Origin: Chlorobiota bacterium
Lineage (GTDB): Bacteria > Bacteroidota > Bacteroidia > Flavobacteriales > Flavobacteriaceae
Direction of reading: 5' to 3'
Length of the DNA: 10,555 nucleotides
NCBI GenBank assembly: GCA_013151975.1
Contig: JAADHG010000251.1
Span: 1-10,555 of the forward strand
Shown piece by piece: positions 1 through 6,607 of the stretch; the stretch's first letter is position 1, and each line of letters begins with the position of its first letter. Position numbers and translations under genes: made by a program. The notes under the pieces were generated by a model. It was given only the letters and a program-made list of their open reading frames with translations, did no database searches and was not told the DNA's origin.

Positions 1-9
1 AATAATTAC

Positions 10-38
10 GAGAAACTGAAACGAGTTCAGCTTGACAG
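10..38. repeat. Short flavobacterial-type palindromic repeat downstream of the DUF2461 gene
   Basis: This stretch contains CTGAA (16-20) and TTCAG (26-30) as a 5-base stem around a 5-base loop, and ends in TTGACAG. The minus-strand form, beginning CTGTCAAGCTGAACTCG, resembles the 'TGTCA...TGAACT...TTTCAG' elements common between genes in Flavobacteriaceae; that likeness is from memory. It is followed by a palindrome, GAAAATT-GT-AATTTTC (38-53), just beyond the stop codon of the neighbouring gene. Neither structure has the GC-rich stem and T-run of a clear intrinsic terminator, so a role in transcript ending is only possible. Confidence 0.5.
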
Positions 39-66
39 AAAATTGTAATTTTCAAACTGCTTCTTC

Positions 67-744
67 TTATAATAAAGATTCTCCATTGAGATTGGTTGTA
101 AGCACATCACTCATATAATCGAAATATGGACGAATTGTTTTAAAGGCATCATCTATTATCCCTAAAAAATCAGATGATGTTATTTCCTTGTCTGTAAATT
201 TCTTGGTAAAAATGAATTGTTTCTTTTTAATCAAGTCGATATTCTTATCGTCTTTATTAAACCCTTTAGGAGCAGTTTTTACTTCATCTCCAACAAGCTC
301 TCCCCAAACCGATTTGAATGTTTTGTTATTCATAATCTGACGAATTTCATCAGCATCCATTTCAAACTCTTTACGAATGCGCAGTAAGTCGTCTTTATTG
401 GGTTCCCAGAAACCAGTTGCAATAAAGCTTTCATTATTAGGTGCAATATGTAAATAATAACCACCTCTTAATTCTGGCTTTTTTCGGTGTACAGAACCTC
501 CAAAATATGTTTTATATGGTGTTTTATCTTTTGAAAAACGCACGTCTCTATAGATTCTGAAAACTTTTAACTTGTCAACATTATCATGAATATTGATAGC
601 ATTGTATAGCTCGTTATAAAAGGCTTTTACTTCAGCTTCAATACTTTTAAATTCAACTTTGTTATCGTTAAACCAATCTCTATTGTTGTTTTTGTGTAGC
701 TTTTTAAAGAAATCTAAAGCGGCTTTAGGAATTGTTGTACTCAT
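67..744 (-). CDS. DUF2461 (TIGR02453) family protein
   Basis: A 225-residue soluble protein that fits the DUF2461/TIGR02453 family in length and motifs. Visible signatures are NRDWF at residues 21-25 in the N-terminal helical part and FRIYRDVRFSKDKTPYK at 63-79, the most conserved block of the family, followed by YFGG. No signal peptide or membrane segment is visible. The biochemical function of the family is not established. The gene follows the TruA-like gene in the same orientation after a 37-base AT-rich gap. It could be the last gene of the his transcription unit or have its own promoter; no convincing promoter was found in the gap. The start is the ATG at 744, with a normal family N-terminus (IPKAALDFFKKL). 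Confidence 0.9.
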   Translation of the reverse strand: MSTTIPKAALDFFKKLHKNNNRDWFNDNKVEFKSIEAEVKAFYNELYNAINIHDNVDKLKVFRIYRDVRFSKDKTPYKTYFGGSVHRKKPELRGGYYLHIAPNNESFIATGFWEPNKDDLLRIRKEFEMDADEIRQIMNNKTFKSVWGELVGDEVKTAPKGFNKDDKNIDLIKKKQFIFTKKFTDKEITSSDFLGIIDDAFKTIRPYFDYMSDVLTTNLNGESLL

Positions 745-781
745 ATTGAATTATTTTATTGAAAAATACAAAAATGATAGG

Positions 782-1573
782 TTAATCAAACTCAATCTTG
801 TTTAAAATCAATCCAGAAGCAGGCGCCATATAGTCCATAACTTCTGTACTGTCTGGTTTCAGGCTTTGTCGTATATAATCTAAAGTAATTTCACTACGAC
901 CTAACTTTATTAAAGCACCCATCATTAATCGTATTTGATTTCGCCCAAAACCTTTGCCTTTAACACGGAATAAATAAGTATTCTCAGGAAAGAAGCTTGC
1001 TGTAATTTCAGTGTTTTCAACTAATTCGCAATTTATAATTTCTCGATTATACATCCCATTGTTTGTTGGCTTATAGCAATAGGTTTTAAAGTTATGTTTA
1101 CCTTGAAATAGTGCTGCTCCTTCTTTCATAACCTCAATATCTAATTCTTCAAGAATAGTTGTCATAATAGGTGCGCAAAACGGATGAAATTTACTGCCTT
1201 GAGCAAAAAGATAAAGGTATTCTTTTACTTTAGAATGCTTAATAATATTGAAGTTTTCGTCTACTTCGTTTATCGATAGTGTTCTAATATCCTGAGGTAA
1301 ATTGTGATTGAATAATGCAAGAAATTCTTCTAAATCATTAAGTGGTCTGTCATCTAAAAATAGCTCGAAAGCAGCTTCTTCTGCAGAGACCATAGCATCA
1401 GTTCTTCCTGCTGCTAGTGTCTTAAAAGATTGATCTCCTAAAATGTATTTTAAAGTTCGTTCAATCATTAATTGCACCGTTTTTAATTGAGGTTGTTTTT
1501 GCCAACCATGAAAACGATAACCTAAATATTGAACTCTAATAAGGTAATAATAGCGCTTGTTAAACATCATCAC
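782..1573 (-). CDS. TruA-family tRNA pseudouridine synthase, divergent form
   Basis: A 263-residue protein of the TruA pseudouridine synthase family, which converts uridines in the tRNA anticodon arm (positions 38-40 for classical TruA) to pseudouridine. The N-terminal YYLIRVQYLGYRFHGWQKQP (residues 9-28) matches the TruA opening. The catalytic block GRTDAMVSA (56-64) keeps the expected aspartate, D59, but has MVSA where canonical TruA has GVHA. The C-terminal FRVKGKGFGRNQIRLMMGAL (202-221) matches the conserved RNA-binding/core motif. These differences suggest a paralogue rather than the housekeeping TruA, and its target is unknown. It lies 32 bases after hisIE in the same direction and is probably cotranscribed with the his genes. 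Three consecutive Met codons open the frame, so the exact start is uncertain by one or two codons. Confidence 0.85.
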   Translation of the reverse strand: MMMFNKRYYYLIRVQYLGYRFHGWQKQPQLKTVQLMIERTLKYILGDQSFKTLAAGRTDAMVSAEEAAFELFLDDRPLNDLEEFLALFNHNLPQDIRTLSINEVDENFNIIKHSKVKEYLYLFAQGSKFHPFCAPIMTTILEELDIEVMKEGAALFQGKHNFKTYCYKPTNNGMYNREIINCELVENTEITASFFPENTYLFRVKGKGFGRNQIRLMMGALIKLGRSEITLDYIRQSLKPDSTEVMDYMAPASGLILNKIEFD

Positions 1574-1605
1574 AAGTACGCTAATTTAGAATATACTTCA
1601 AAATT

Positions 1606-2196
1606 TTAATGTCTTGATTTTAGAACTTCAACAATATCATTGAGTTTAAAACCTTTAGCCTGCAGCAAAATTAAATAGTGAAATAATAAATCGGCACTTT
1701 CATTTAAAAATAAGTTATCATTATTATCCTTTGCTTCAATTATAACTTCAACCGCCTCCTCTCCTACTTTTTGAGCTATCTTATTGATGCCTTTTTTAAA
1801 CAACGATGCAACGTATGATGTGTCTTCTGTGGCATTTTCCTTTCTATCTTCTATAACATTCTCTAATCGAGATAAAAACCCAAATTCCTGCACATTAGCT
1901 TCTTTCCAGCACGTATCTGTTCCTGTATGACACGTAGGTCCTTCCGGCTTTACTTTAACAAGTAACGTATCGTTATCACAGTCATTTTTAATAGAGACAA
2001 GGTTTAAGAAATTACCACTCTCTTCTCCTTTTGTCCATAAACATTGTTTACTTCTACTAAAAAATGTTACCCGGTTCGTAGCAATGGTTTTTTTCAAGGC
2101 TTCAGCATTCATATAGCCCAGCATCAATACAGCTTTTGTATTAGTATCTTGAATAATTGCTGGGATTAATCCGTCACTATTATATTTTATCTCCAT
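1606..2196 (-). CDS. hisIE: Bifunctional phosphoribosyl-AMP cyclohydrolase / phosphoribosyl-ATP pyrophosphatase
   Basis: A 196-residue cytosolic fusion enzyme for steps 2 and 3 of histidine synthesis: it removes pyrophosphate from phosphoribosyl-ATP and then opens the adenine ring of phosphoribosyl-AMP. The HisI domain covers about residues 1-105. It has the metal-binding DCDND motif (72-76, acidic residues D72, D74, D76) and the cysteine motif GPTCHTGTDTCW (86-97, C89 and C96). The HisE domain covers about 107-196, with KVGEEAVEVIIEAK (143-156) and ESADLLFHYLILL (166-178), which carry the acidic metal ligands of the all-alpha pyrophosphatase fold. Length and domain order are normal for a fused HisIE. 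Its ATG shares one base with the hisF stop codon (TAATG), indicating translational coupling. It is the last his gene of the operon. Confidence 0.98.
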   Translation of the reverse strand: MEIKYNSDGLIPAIIQDTNTKAVLMLGYMNAEALKKTIATNRVTFFSRSKQCLWTKGEESGNFLNLVSIKNDCDNDTLLVKVKPEGPTCHTGTDTCWKEANVQEFGFLSRLENVIEDRKENATEDTSYVASLFKKGINKIAQKVGEEAVEVIIEAKDNNDNLFLNESADLLFHYLILLQAKGFKLNDIVEVLKSRH

Positions 2197-2951
2197 TATA
2201 ATCTTACTTCTATATTATTATTTCTTAATTCATTTTTTAACTCCGAAATTGGAATTTCTCCAAAGTGAAACACACTGGCAGCTAAAGCTGCATCTGCTTT
2301 TCCTAATGCAAAGGTTTCAACAAAATGTTGGATTGTTCCTGCTCCTCCGGATGCAATAATTGGGATGTTTAAGGAATCTGATAATACTGCGAGTGCATCA
2401 TTTGCAAAGCCATTTTTGGTGCCATCATTGTTCATGGATGTAAATAGAATTTCCCCTGCACCTCGTTGCTCTACTTCTTTTGCCCAATCAAATAGTTTTC
2501 GTTTGGTTGGTATTGTTCCTCCTGCTAAATATACAATCCATTCGCCTTCAATCTGTTTTGCATCAATTGCCACAATAATACACTGACTACCAAATTTATT
2601 TGATAATTCATTTATTAATTCCGGTCGTTGTATTGCTGAAGAATTGATAGAGATTTTATCTGCACCGCATTTTAAGAGCGCATCTACATCAGCAATAGAC
2701 GAAATTCCACCACCAACAGTAAACGGGATATTAACTTGTTCGGCAACATGAAGCACCATATCTAATGTTGTGCTTCTATTCTCTAAAGTTGCTGAAATAT
2801 CTAAAAAAACTAACTCATCTGCTCCAGCTAAAGCGTATTGTCTAGCCAATTCAATAGGGTTACCTGCATCAATTAAATTAACAAAGTTGACGCCTTTTAC
2901 AGTGCGTCCATTTTTAATGTCCAAGCATGGTATGATTCGCTTTGCTAGCAT
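2196..2951 (-). CDS. hisF: Imidazole glycerol phosphate synthase, cyclase subunit
   Basis: A 251-residue (beta/alpha)8 barrel that takes ammonia channelled from HisH and converts PRFAR to imidazole glycerol phosphate and AICAR. The N-terminus MLAKRIIPCLDIKNGRTVKG is typical and contains the catalytic D11. The second catalytic aspartate, D130, lies in IIVAIDA (125-131). Phosphate-binding elements include TVGGGI (78-83), TSMNNDGT (171-178) and IIASGGAGT (198-206). Length and motifs are fully normal. It starts two bases after the hisA stop codon and its own stop overlaps the hisIE start by one base, so it sits in a tightly coupled hisA-hisF-hisIE block. HisF is expected to form a heterodimer with HisH, encoded two genes upstream. 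Confidence 0.98.
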   Translation of the reverse strand: MLAKRIIPCLDIKNGRTVKGVNFVNLIDAGNPIELARQYALAGADELVFLDISATLENRSTTLDMVLHVAEQVNIPFTVGGGISSIADVDALLKCGADKISINSSAIQRPELINELSNKFGSQCIIVAIDAKQIEGEWIVYLAGGTIPTKRKLFDWAKEVEQRGAGEILFTSMNNDGTKNGFANDALAVLSDSLNIPIIASGGAGTIQHFVETFALGKADAALAASVFHFGEIPISELKNELRNNNIEVRL

Positions 2952-2953
2952 AA

Positions 2954-3712
2954 TTACTGGTTTAGTATATAGTTTTCTAGTTGTTTTAAACTAATTCTAT
3001 GTTCATAAATCGCTTTACCAATAATAACGCCCTCACAGCCTAGATTAGCAAGCTTTGGAATTTCTTCAAACGTTGAAATACCACCTGAAGCTATCAATTT
3101 TAATTGGTGAGATTTCTCGTCGCTTTGCTCTGTCGAAATGACACAAGAGCTTAATATCCTTTTATATAAATTAAACGAAGGACCTTCAAGCATGCCATCT
3201 TTTGAAATATCTGTACAAATCACATACTCAATACCTTTAGCCTTATAATCTTGAATAAAAGGAATTACTTTTAGATTACTTTGCTCTTGCCAACCACTAA
3301 CAGCAATTGTTTCATTATAACAATCTGCACCTAGAATGATTTTTTTTGAACCATACTTAGAAATCCAAGATTCAAAAACATCAGGATCTTTTACTGCAAT
3401 GCTACCACCTGTTATCTGATTAGCTCCCGAGTTAAAAGCAATGTGTAAGTCTTCATTGGTTTTTAGACCGCCACCAAAGTCAATCTTTAAACTTGTTTTG
3501 GAAGCTACTTGCTCTAATACCTTGTAATTAACGATATGACTTGCTTTTGCACCATCGAGGTCAACAACATGTAAATATTGAACTCCTGAAGCTTCAAAAG
3601 CCTTGGCTACTTCTAAAGGGTTCTCATTATATACTTTTTTAGTATTATAATCACCTTTTGTTAGCCGTACACATTTACCGTCTATAATATCTATTGCTGG
3701 TATAATTCTCAT
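2954..3712 (-). CDS. hisA: Phosphoribosylformimino-AICAR ribotide (ProFAR) isomerase, with an in-frame repeat insertion
   Basis: A 252-residue (beta/alpha)8 barrel that catalyses the Amadori rearrangement of ProFAR to PRFAR, the HisF substrate. Catalytic residues are present: D8 in IIPAIDIIDG (3-12), D130 in IILGAD (125-130) and TDISKDG (167-173). Phosphate-binding motifs are KIDFGGG (76-82), LIASGGIS (206-213) and GVIIGKAIYE (228-237). Between the helix after strand 6 and strand 7, residues about 190-202 (CVISTEQSDEKSH) are encoded by a 36-base repeat element (3108-3143) that the family does not normally contain. The reading frame is kept, and the insert falls in a loop on the barrel face away from the active site, so the enzyme is probably functional. 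An 80-base repeat-bearing gap precedes the gene, and a hairpin ends 5 bases before its ATG. Confidence 0.97.
   Translation of the reverse strand: MRIIPAIDIIDGKCVRLTKGDYNTKKVYNENPLEVAKAFEASGVQYLHVVDLDGAKASHIVNYKVLEQVASKTSLKIDFGGGLKTNEDLHIAFNSGANQITGGSIAVKDPDVFESWISKYGSKKIILGADCYNETIAVSGWQEQSNLKVIPFIQDYKAKGIEYVICTDISKDGMLEGPSFNLYKRILSSCVISTEQSDEKSHQLKLIASGGISTFEEIPKLANLGCEGVIIGKAIYEHRISLKQLENYILNQ
3108..3143. repeat. 36-base flavobacterial repeat element inside the hisA coding sequence
   Basis: On the minus strand the element begins TGTCATTTCGACAGAG and ends GACGAGAAATCTCA. The outer parts TGTCATTTCGAC and GAGAAATCTCA match, from memory, the ends of a widespread intergenic repeat of Flavobacteriia (TGTCATTTCGAC...GAGAAATCTC). 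It spans exactly 12 codons, so the hisA frame is maintained, and it encodes most of the extra residues 190-202 of HisA. The 6570-6603 element shares the same start and style (TGAGATCTCTCG on the plus strand, compared with TGAGATTTCTCG here). Confidence 0.7.
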
Positions 3713-3717
3713 AATAT

Positions 3718-3735
3718 TTCCTGCGCAGGCAGGAA
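3718..3735 (-). repeat. Palindromic repeat forming a hairpin in front of hisA
   Basis: TTCCTGC (3718-3724) and GCAGGAA (3729-3735) form a perfect 7-base stem around the loop GCAG. The core CCTGCGCAGG is itself a palindrome. In the mRNA the hairpin ends five bases before the hisA ATG, covering the place where a ribosome binding site would lie. Similar CCTGC/GCAGG palindromes are common intergenic repeats in flavobacteria. It may influence hisA translation or act as an mRNA processing or stability element within the hisH-hisA gap. Confidence 0.55.
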
Positions 3736-3767
3736 TCTTTTTAATTATTAATTATTTTCAATTTAAA

Positions 3768-3793
3768 CACTTCGACTGCGCTCAGTGTGACAC
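3768..3793. repeat. Flavobacterial 'CTTCGACTGCGCTCAGTGTGACA' type repeat between hisH and hisA
   Basis: The sequence CACTTCGACTGCGCTCAGTG (3768-3787) followed by TGACAC is a recognisable intergenic repeat type of Flavobacteriaceae. CACT (3768-3771) pairs with AGTG (3784-3787), and a second small inverted repeat, AGTGT-G-ACACT, lies at 3784-3794. The right end of the element reaches the hisH stop codon (TAG, minus strand 3795-3793), so the repeat borders directly on the end of the hisH reading frame. Together with the 3718-3735 palindrome it accounts for much of the 80-base interruption in an otherwise tightly packed operon. Confidence 0.6.
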
Positions 3794-4374
3794 TAAAGCG
3801 TTAAAAAGTTCTTCAATATTTTCTCCCCTGCAATACTACTTTTCTCAGGATGGAACTGTACGCCATAGAAATTTTCATGTTGTAAAGCTGACGCATAATT
3901 GGTTTCGTAATTTGTTGTGGCAATAGTTTCTTTACATAGTTCAGCATAATAGCTATGCACTAAATACATATATTCATTATTTTCTATTCCTGAAAATAAA
4001 CCTGATTTCAAATTCGTAATAGTATTCCAGCCCATTTGTGGTACTTTAACTTTATTTGAAAAGCGCTTAATATTTACATCAAAAACACCTAATCCGGCAG
4101 TATCCCCTTCTTCTGTATGCTTACAGAGTAATTGCATGCCAAGACAGATACCTAAAACTGGCTGTTCTAAATTTGGAATAAGTTTATCCAATTGTGCTTC
4201 TTTAAGCATCATCATAGCATTACTAGCTTCTCCAACTCCTGGAAAAATAACTTTATCTGCAGTTAAAATTTCCTCAGGACTATTGGTAAGCATCGCATCA
4301 ATATCTAAGCGCTTAAAAGCAAATTGAATGCTTTTAATATTTCCAGCACCATAATCTATTATTACTAGTTTCAT
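3793..4374 (-). CDS. hisH: Imidazole glycerol phosphate synthase, glutamine amidotransferase subunit
   Basis: A 193-residue class I glutamine amidotransferase that hydrolyses glutamine and passes ammonia to HisF. The catalytic triad is visible: nucleophile C77 in GICLGMQ (75-81), and H175 and E177 in QFHPEKS (173-179). The N-terminal IIDYGAGNIKS (5-15) and the oxyanion-strand motif FPGVGEA (44-50) are typical of HisH. Length is normal. The start codon shares one base with the hisB stop (TAATG), and the gene is followed by an 80-base gap containing two repeat elements before hisA, the longest break inside the operon. Confidence 0.98.
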   Translation of the reverse strand: MKLVIIDYGAGNIKSIQFAFKRLDIDAMLTNSPEEILTADKVIFPGVGEASNAMMMLKEAQLDKLIPNLEQPVLGICLGMQLLCKHTEEGDTAGLGVFDVNIKRFSNKVKVPQMGWNTITNLKSGLFSGIENNEYMYLVHSYYAELCKETIATTNYETNYASALQHENFYGVQFHPEKSSIAGEKILKNFLTL

Positions 4375-5507
4375 TATATTACTCCTTTAGTTGATGGCAA
4401 AATCATGTTTTCCACACCCCGCTTCACCGCCATTTTTATAGACTTAGCAAAAGCCTTAAAAATAGCTTCAATTTTGTGATGTTCATTAACGCCTTCTGCT
4501 TTAATATTTAAATTACATTTCGCACCATCTGTAAAGGATTTAAAGAAATGTAAAAACATTTCTGTCGGCATTTTACCAATCATTTCTCGTTTAAAATCTG
4601 CTTCCCATACAAGCCAATTCCTCCCACCAAAATCTATAGCGACTTGTGCTAAACAGTCGTCCATTGGTAAACAGAAACCATAGCGTTCAATGCCTAGTTT
4701 ATTTCCTAAAACGATATTGAACAGTTCTCCTAGTGCAATTGCGGTATCTTCGATAGTGTGGTGCTCATCAACTTCTAAATCGCCCATAACATTGATATTT
4801 AAATCTAGCTGACCATGACGTGCTATTTGGTCTAGCATATGGTCAAAAAAAGCAATGCCTGTATTAATATTGCTTTTTCCAGTTCCGTCTAGATTTAATT
4901 CTATTTTAATCTTAGTTTCGTTAGTGTTTCTTATGATAGTCCCTGTACGCTCTTTAGCTTTTAAAAACTTGTAAATTTCTTTCCAATCATTACTTTCTAA
5001 AGCGATAAAATTGTCTAACTCATCACGTTTTACGGTAACTTCGTTTTCTCCTAGGTTGGTATTGTTATTTATAAAGATGCCTTTGCTACCAAGGTTTTTT
5101 GCTAATTCAACATCAGTTAAGCGGTCACCTATAACATATGAGTTTTCTAAATCGTATTCTTCAGAAAAATACTGGGTTAATAATCCTGTATTTGGTTTCC
5201 TTGTTGGTGCATTATCTTCAGGAAAAGTTCTATCTATGAATTGTGCTGAAAATTCAACCCCTTCATTCTTAAAGGTTTGAATTATAAAATTATGTATGGG
5301 CCAAAAGCTTTCTTCTGGATTAGCAGCAGTCCCTAAACCATCCTGATTGGTAACCATAACAATTTCATACTCTAACTCCTTACAAATCTTACTTAAATAT
5401 TGAAATACCTTTGGATAGAACACTAGTTTCTCCAACGAATCTACTTGTTCATCTGCTGGCTCTTTTATGAGTGTGCCGTCTCTATCTATAAATAATATGC
5501 GTTTCAT
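4374..5507 (-). CDS. hisB: Bifunctional histidinol-phosphatase / imidazoleglycerol-phosphate dehydratase
   Basis: A 377-residue fusion catalysing dehydration of imidazole glycerol phosphate and dephosphorylation of histidinol phosphate. Residues 1 to about 165 form a HAD-type phosphatase with the nucleophile/acid pair D8 and D10 in FIDRDGTL (6-13), plus MVTNQDG (51-57), TRKPNTG (102-108) and VIGDRLTDVELA (125-136). Residues from about 186 form the dehydratase, with AFFDHMLDQIARHG (219-232), DEHHTIEDTA (247-256) and NEHHKIEAIFKAFA (341-354), the histidine-rich manganese sites. The frame is open a further 23 codons upstream, but the ATG at 5507 is preferred because it begins MKRILFIDRDGT and makes a 4-base ATGA overlap with the hisC stop. 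The zinc-binding Cys/His residues of the E. coli phosphatase loop are absent. Confidence 0.97.
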   Translation of the reverse strand: MKRILFIDRDGTLIKEPADEQVDSLEKLVFYPKVFQYLSKICKELEYEIVMVTNQDGLGTAANPEESFWPIHNFIIQTFKNEGVEFSAQFIDRTFPEDNAPTRKPNTGLLTQYFSEEYDLENSYVIGDRLTDVELAKNLGSKGIFINNNTNLGENEVTVKRDELDNFIALESNDWKEIYKFLKAKERTGTIIRNTNETKIKIELNLDGTGKSNINTGIAFFDHMLDQIARHGQLDLNINVMGDLEVDEHHTIEDTAIALGELFNIVLGNKLGIERYGFCLPMDDCLAQVAIDFGGRNWLVWEADFKREMIGKMPTEMFLHFFKSFTDGAKCNLNIKAEGVNEHHKIEAIFKAFAKSIKMAVKRGVENMILPSTKGVI

Positions 5508-6556
5508 GTTAGTGTTTTTAATATGTTTATTAATTCTTGATTCTCTTGAGGTGTACCAACCGTTATCCGAATACAATTTTCACATAAGTGTTGTGTACTA
5601 CGGTTTCTTATTACAATTCCTTTTTTTAACAACTGATTATATCGCTTACTAGCATCGTCAACTTTTATCAATAAAAAGTTTGCATCTGATGGATAAATAG
5701 TCTCAATAAAATCAATGTTTTCTAATTCAATCCTAAGTAATTTTCGTTGTGTTTTGAGTAATTCTACTTGCGCTTCAACAATTTTACGATCAGATAATTG
5801 CCCAATGGCTTTTTGTTCTGTTAGAGTATTGACATTATAAGGTGGTTTGATTTTATTTAGTACTGAAATTATTTCTGCTGAAGCATAGCATATTCCTAAC
5901 CTTATTCCGGCCATGCCATAGGCTTTAGATAAGGTTTGCGTTACTATTAAATTTGGAAATTTATTCAACCTGCATAACCAGCTTTCTTCTTCAGAAAAGT
6001 CGATATAAGCCTCGTCAATAACAACAATGCCATAAAAATTGTTAATTAAAGTTTCAATTTTGTCTTTATCAAAGCTGTTAGCTGTTGGATTATTTGGTGA
6101 GCAAATAAATAGTAACTTACTGTTATTATTCTGTTTATCCAACACATTCTTAACCAATGGTTGAAATACACTTGACAAAGAAACTTCTAATACATCAACA
6201 GCATTTATATTAGCCAGTACCTCATACATTCCGTAAGTTGGAGGAAGCGTGATTATATTATCTTGGTTTGGTTCGCAGAACGCTCTAAAAATTAAATCTA
6301 AAACTTCATCGCTACCATTACCTATAAGAATATTATCAATAGATACATTCCTTTCTGTTGCTAAGATAGACTTCAAACGAGTTTGCTGCGTGTCTGGATA
6401 ACGATTTACACCATTCTCAAATGGGTTTTCGTTAGCGTCTAGAAAAACCATATTGTTAACAGAACCCTTATATTCGTCTCTTGCTGATGCATATGGTTTC
6501 ATCCGTTTGACATTTGGTCTTACCAGATTTTTAATGTTTGTCTTTGTAGTATTCAT
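5504..6556 (-). CDS. hisC: Histidinol-phosphate aminotransferase
   Basis: A 350-residue PLP-dependent fold-type I aminotransferase that converts imidazole acetol phosphate and glutamate to histidinol phosphate. The N-terminal KPYASARDEYKG and FLDANENPF (38-46) match HisC. Other motifs are IGNGSDEVLDL (78-88, cofactor phosphate region), SPNNPT (153-158), DEAYIDF (181-187) and the PLP lysine K211 in TLSKAYGMAGIRLG (208-221). A C-terminal RNRSTQHLCENCIRITVGT contains the substrate carboxylate-binding arginine region. Length is normal. A 51-base gap containing a repeat separates it from hisD, and its TGA stop overlaps the hisB ATG by four bases. Confidence 0.98.
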   Translation of the reverse strand: MNTTKTNIKNLVRPNVKRMKPYASARDEYKGSVNNMVFLDANENPFENGVNRYPDTQQTRLKSILATERNVSIDNILIGNGSDEVLDLIFRAFCEPNQDNIITLPPTYGMYEVLANINAVDVLEVSLSSVFQPLVKNVLDKQNNNSKLLFICSPNNPTANSFDKDKIETLINNFYGIVVIDEAYIDFSEEESWLCRLNKFPNLIVTQTLSKAYGMAGIRLGICYASAEIISVLNKIKPPYNVNTLTEQKAIGQLSDRKIVEAQVELLKTQRKLLRIELENIDFIETIYPSDANFLLIKVDDASKRYNQLLKKGIVIRNRSTQHLCENCIRITVGTPQENQELINILKTLT

Positions 6557-6569
6557 TTAATCTTTAATA

Positions 6570-6603
6570 ATGAGATCTCTCGACTGCTCTCGTGGTGACG
6601 GTT
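6570..6603. repeat. Diverged flavobacterial repeat between hisD and hisC
   Basis: The plus strand reads TGAGATCTCTCGACTGCTCT followed by CGTGGTGACGG. It resembles the common 'GAGATCTCTCGACTGCGCTCGAGATGACA' intergenic repeat, with some differences, and includes the perfect palindrome GAGATCTC (6572-6579). It fills most of the 51-base hisD-hisC gap; most other his junctions overlap or are separated by one or two bases. Its first bases and style match the element inside hisA at 3108-3143. Confidence 0.55.
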
Positions 6604-6607
6604 ATTT

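Noticed and set aside
38..53. Palindrome GAAAATT-GT-AATTTTC considered as a terminator for the last gene.
   Set aside because: The stem is almost all A-T and is not followed by a T-run on the minus strand, so it does not meet the usual standard for an intrinsic terminator.
5508..5576. Extended hisB start at 5576, adding 23 residues.
   Set aside because: The extra residues lie inside the end of hisC and match nothing in HisB. The ATG at 5507 gives the usual MKRILFIDRDGT start and an ATGA overlap with the hisC stop.
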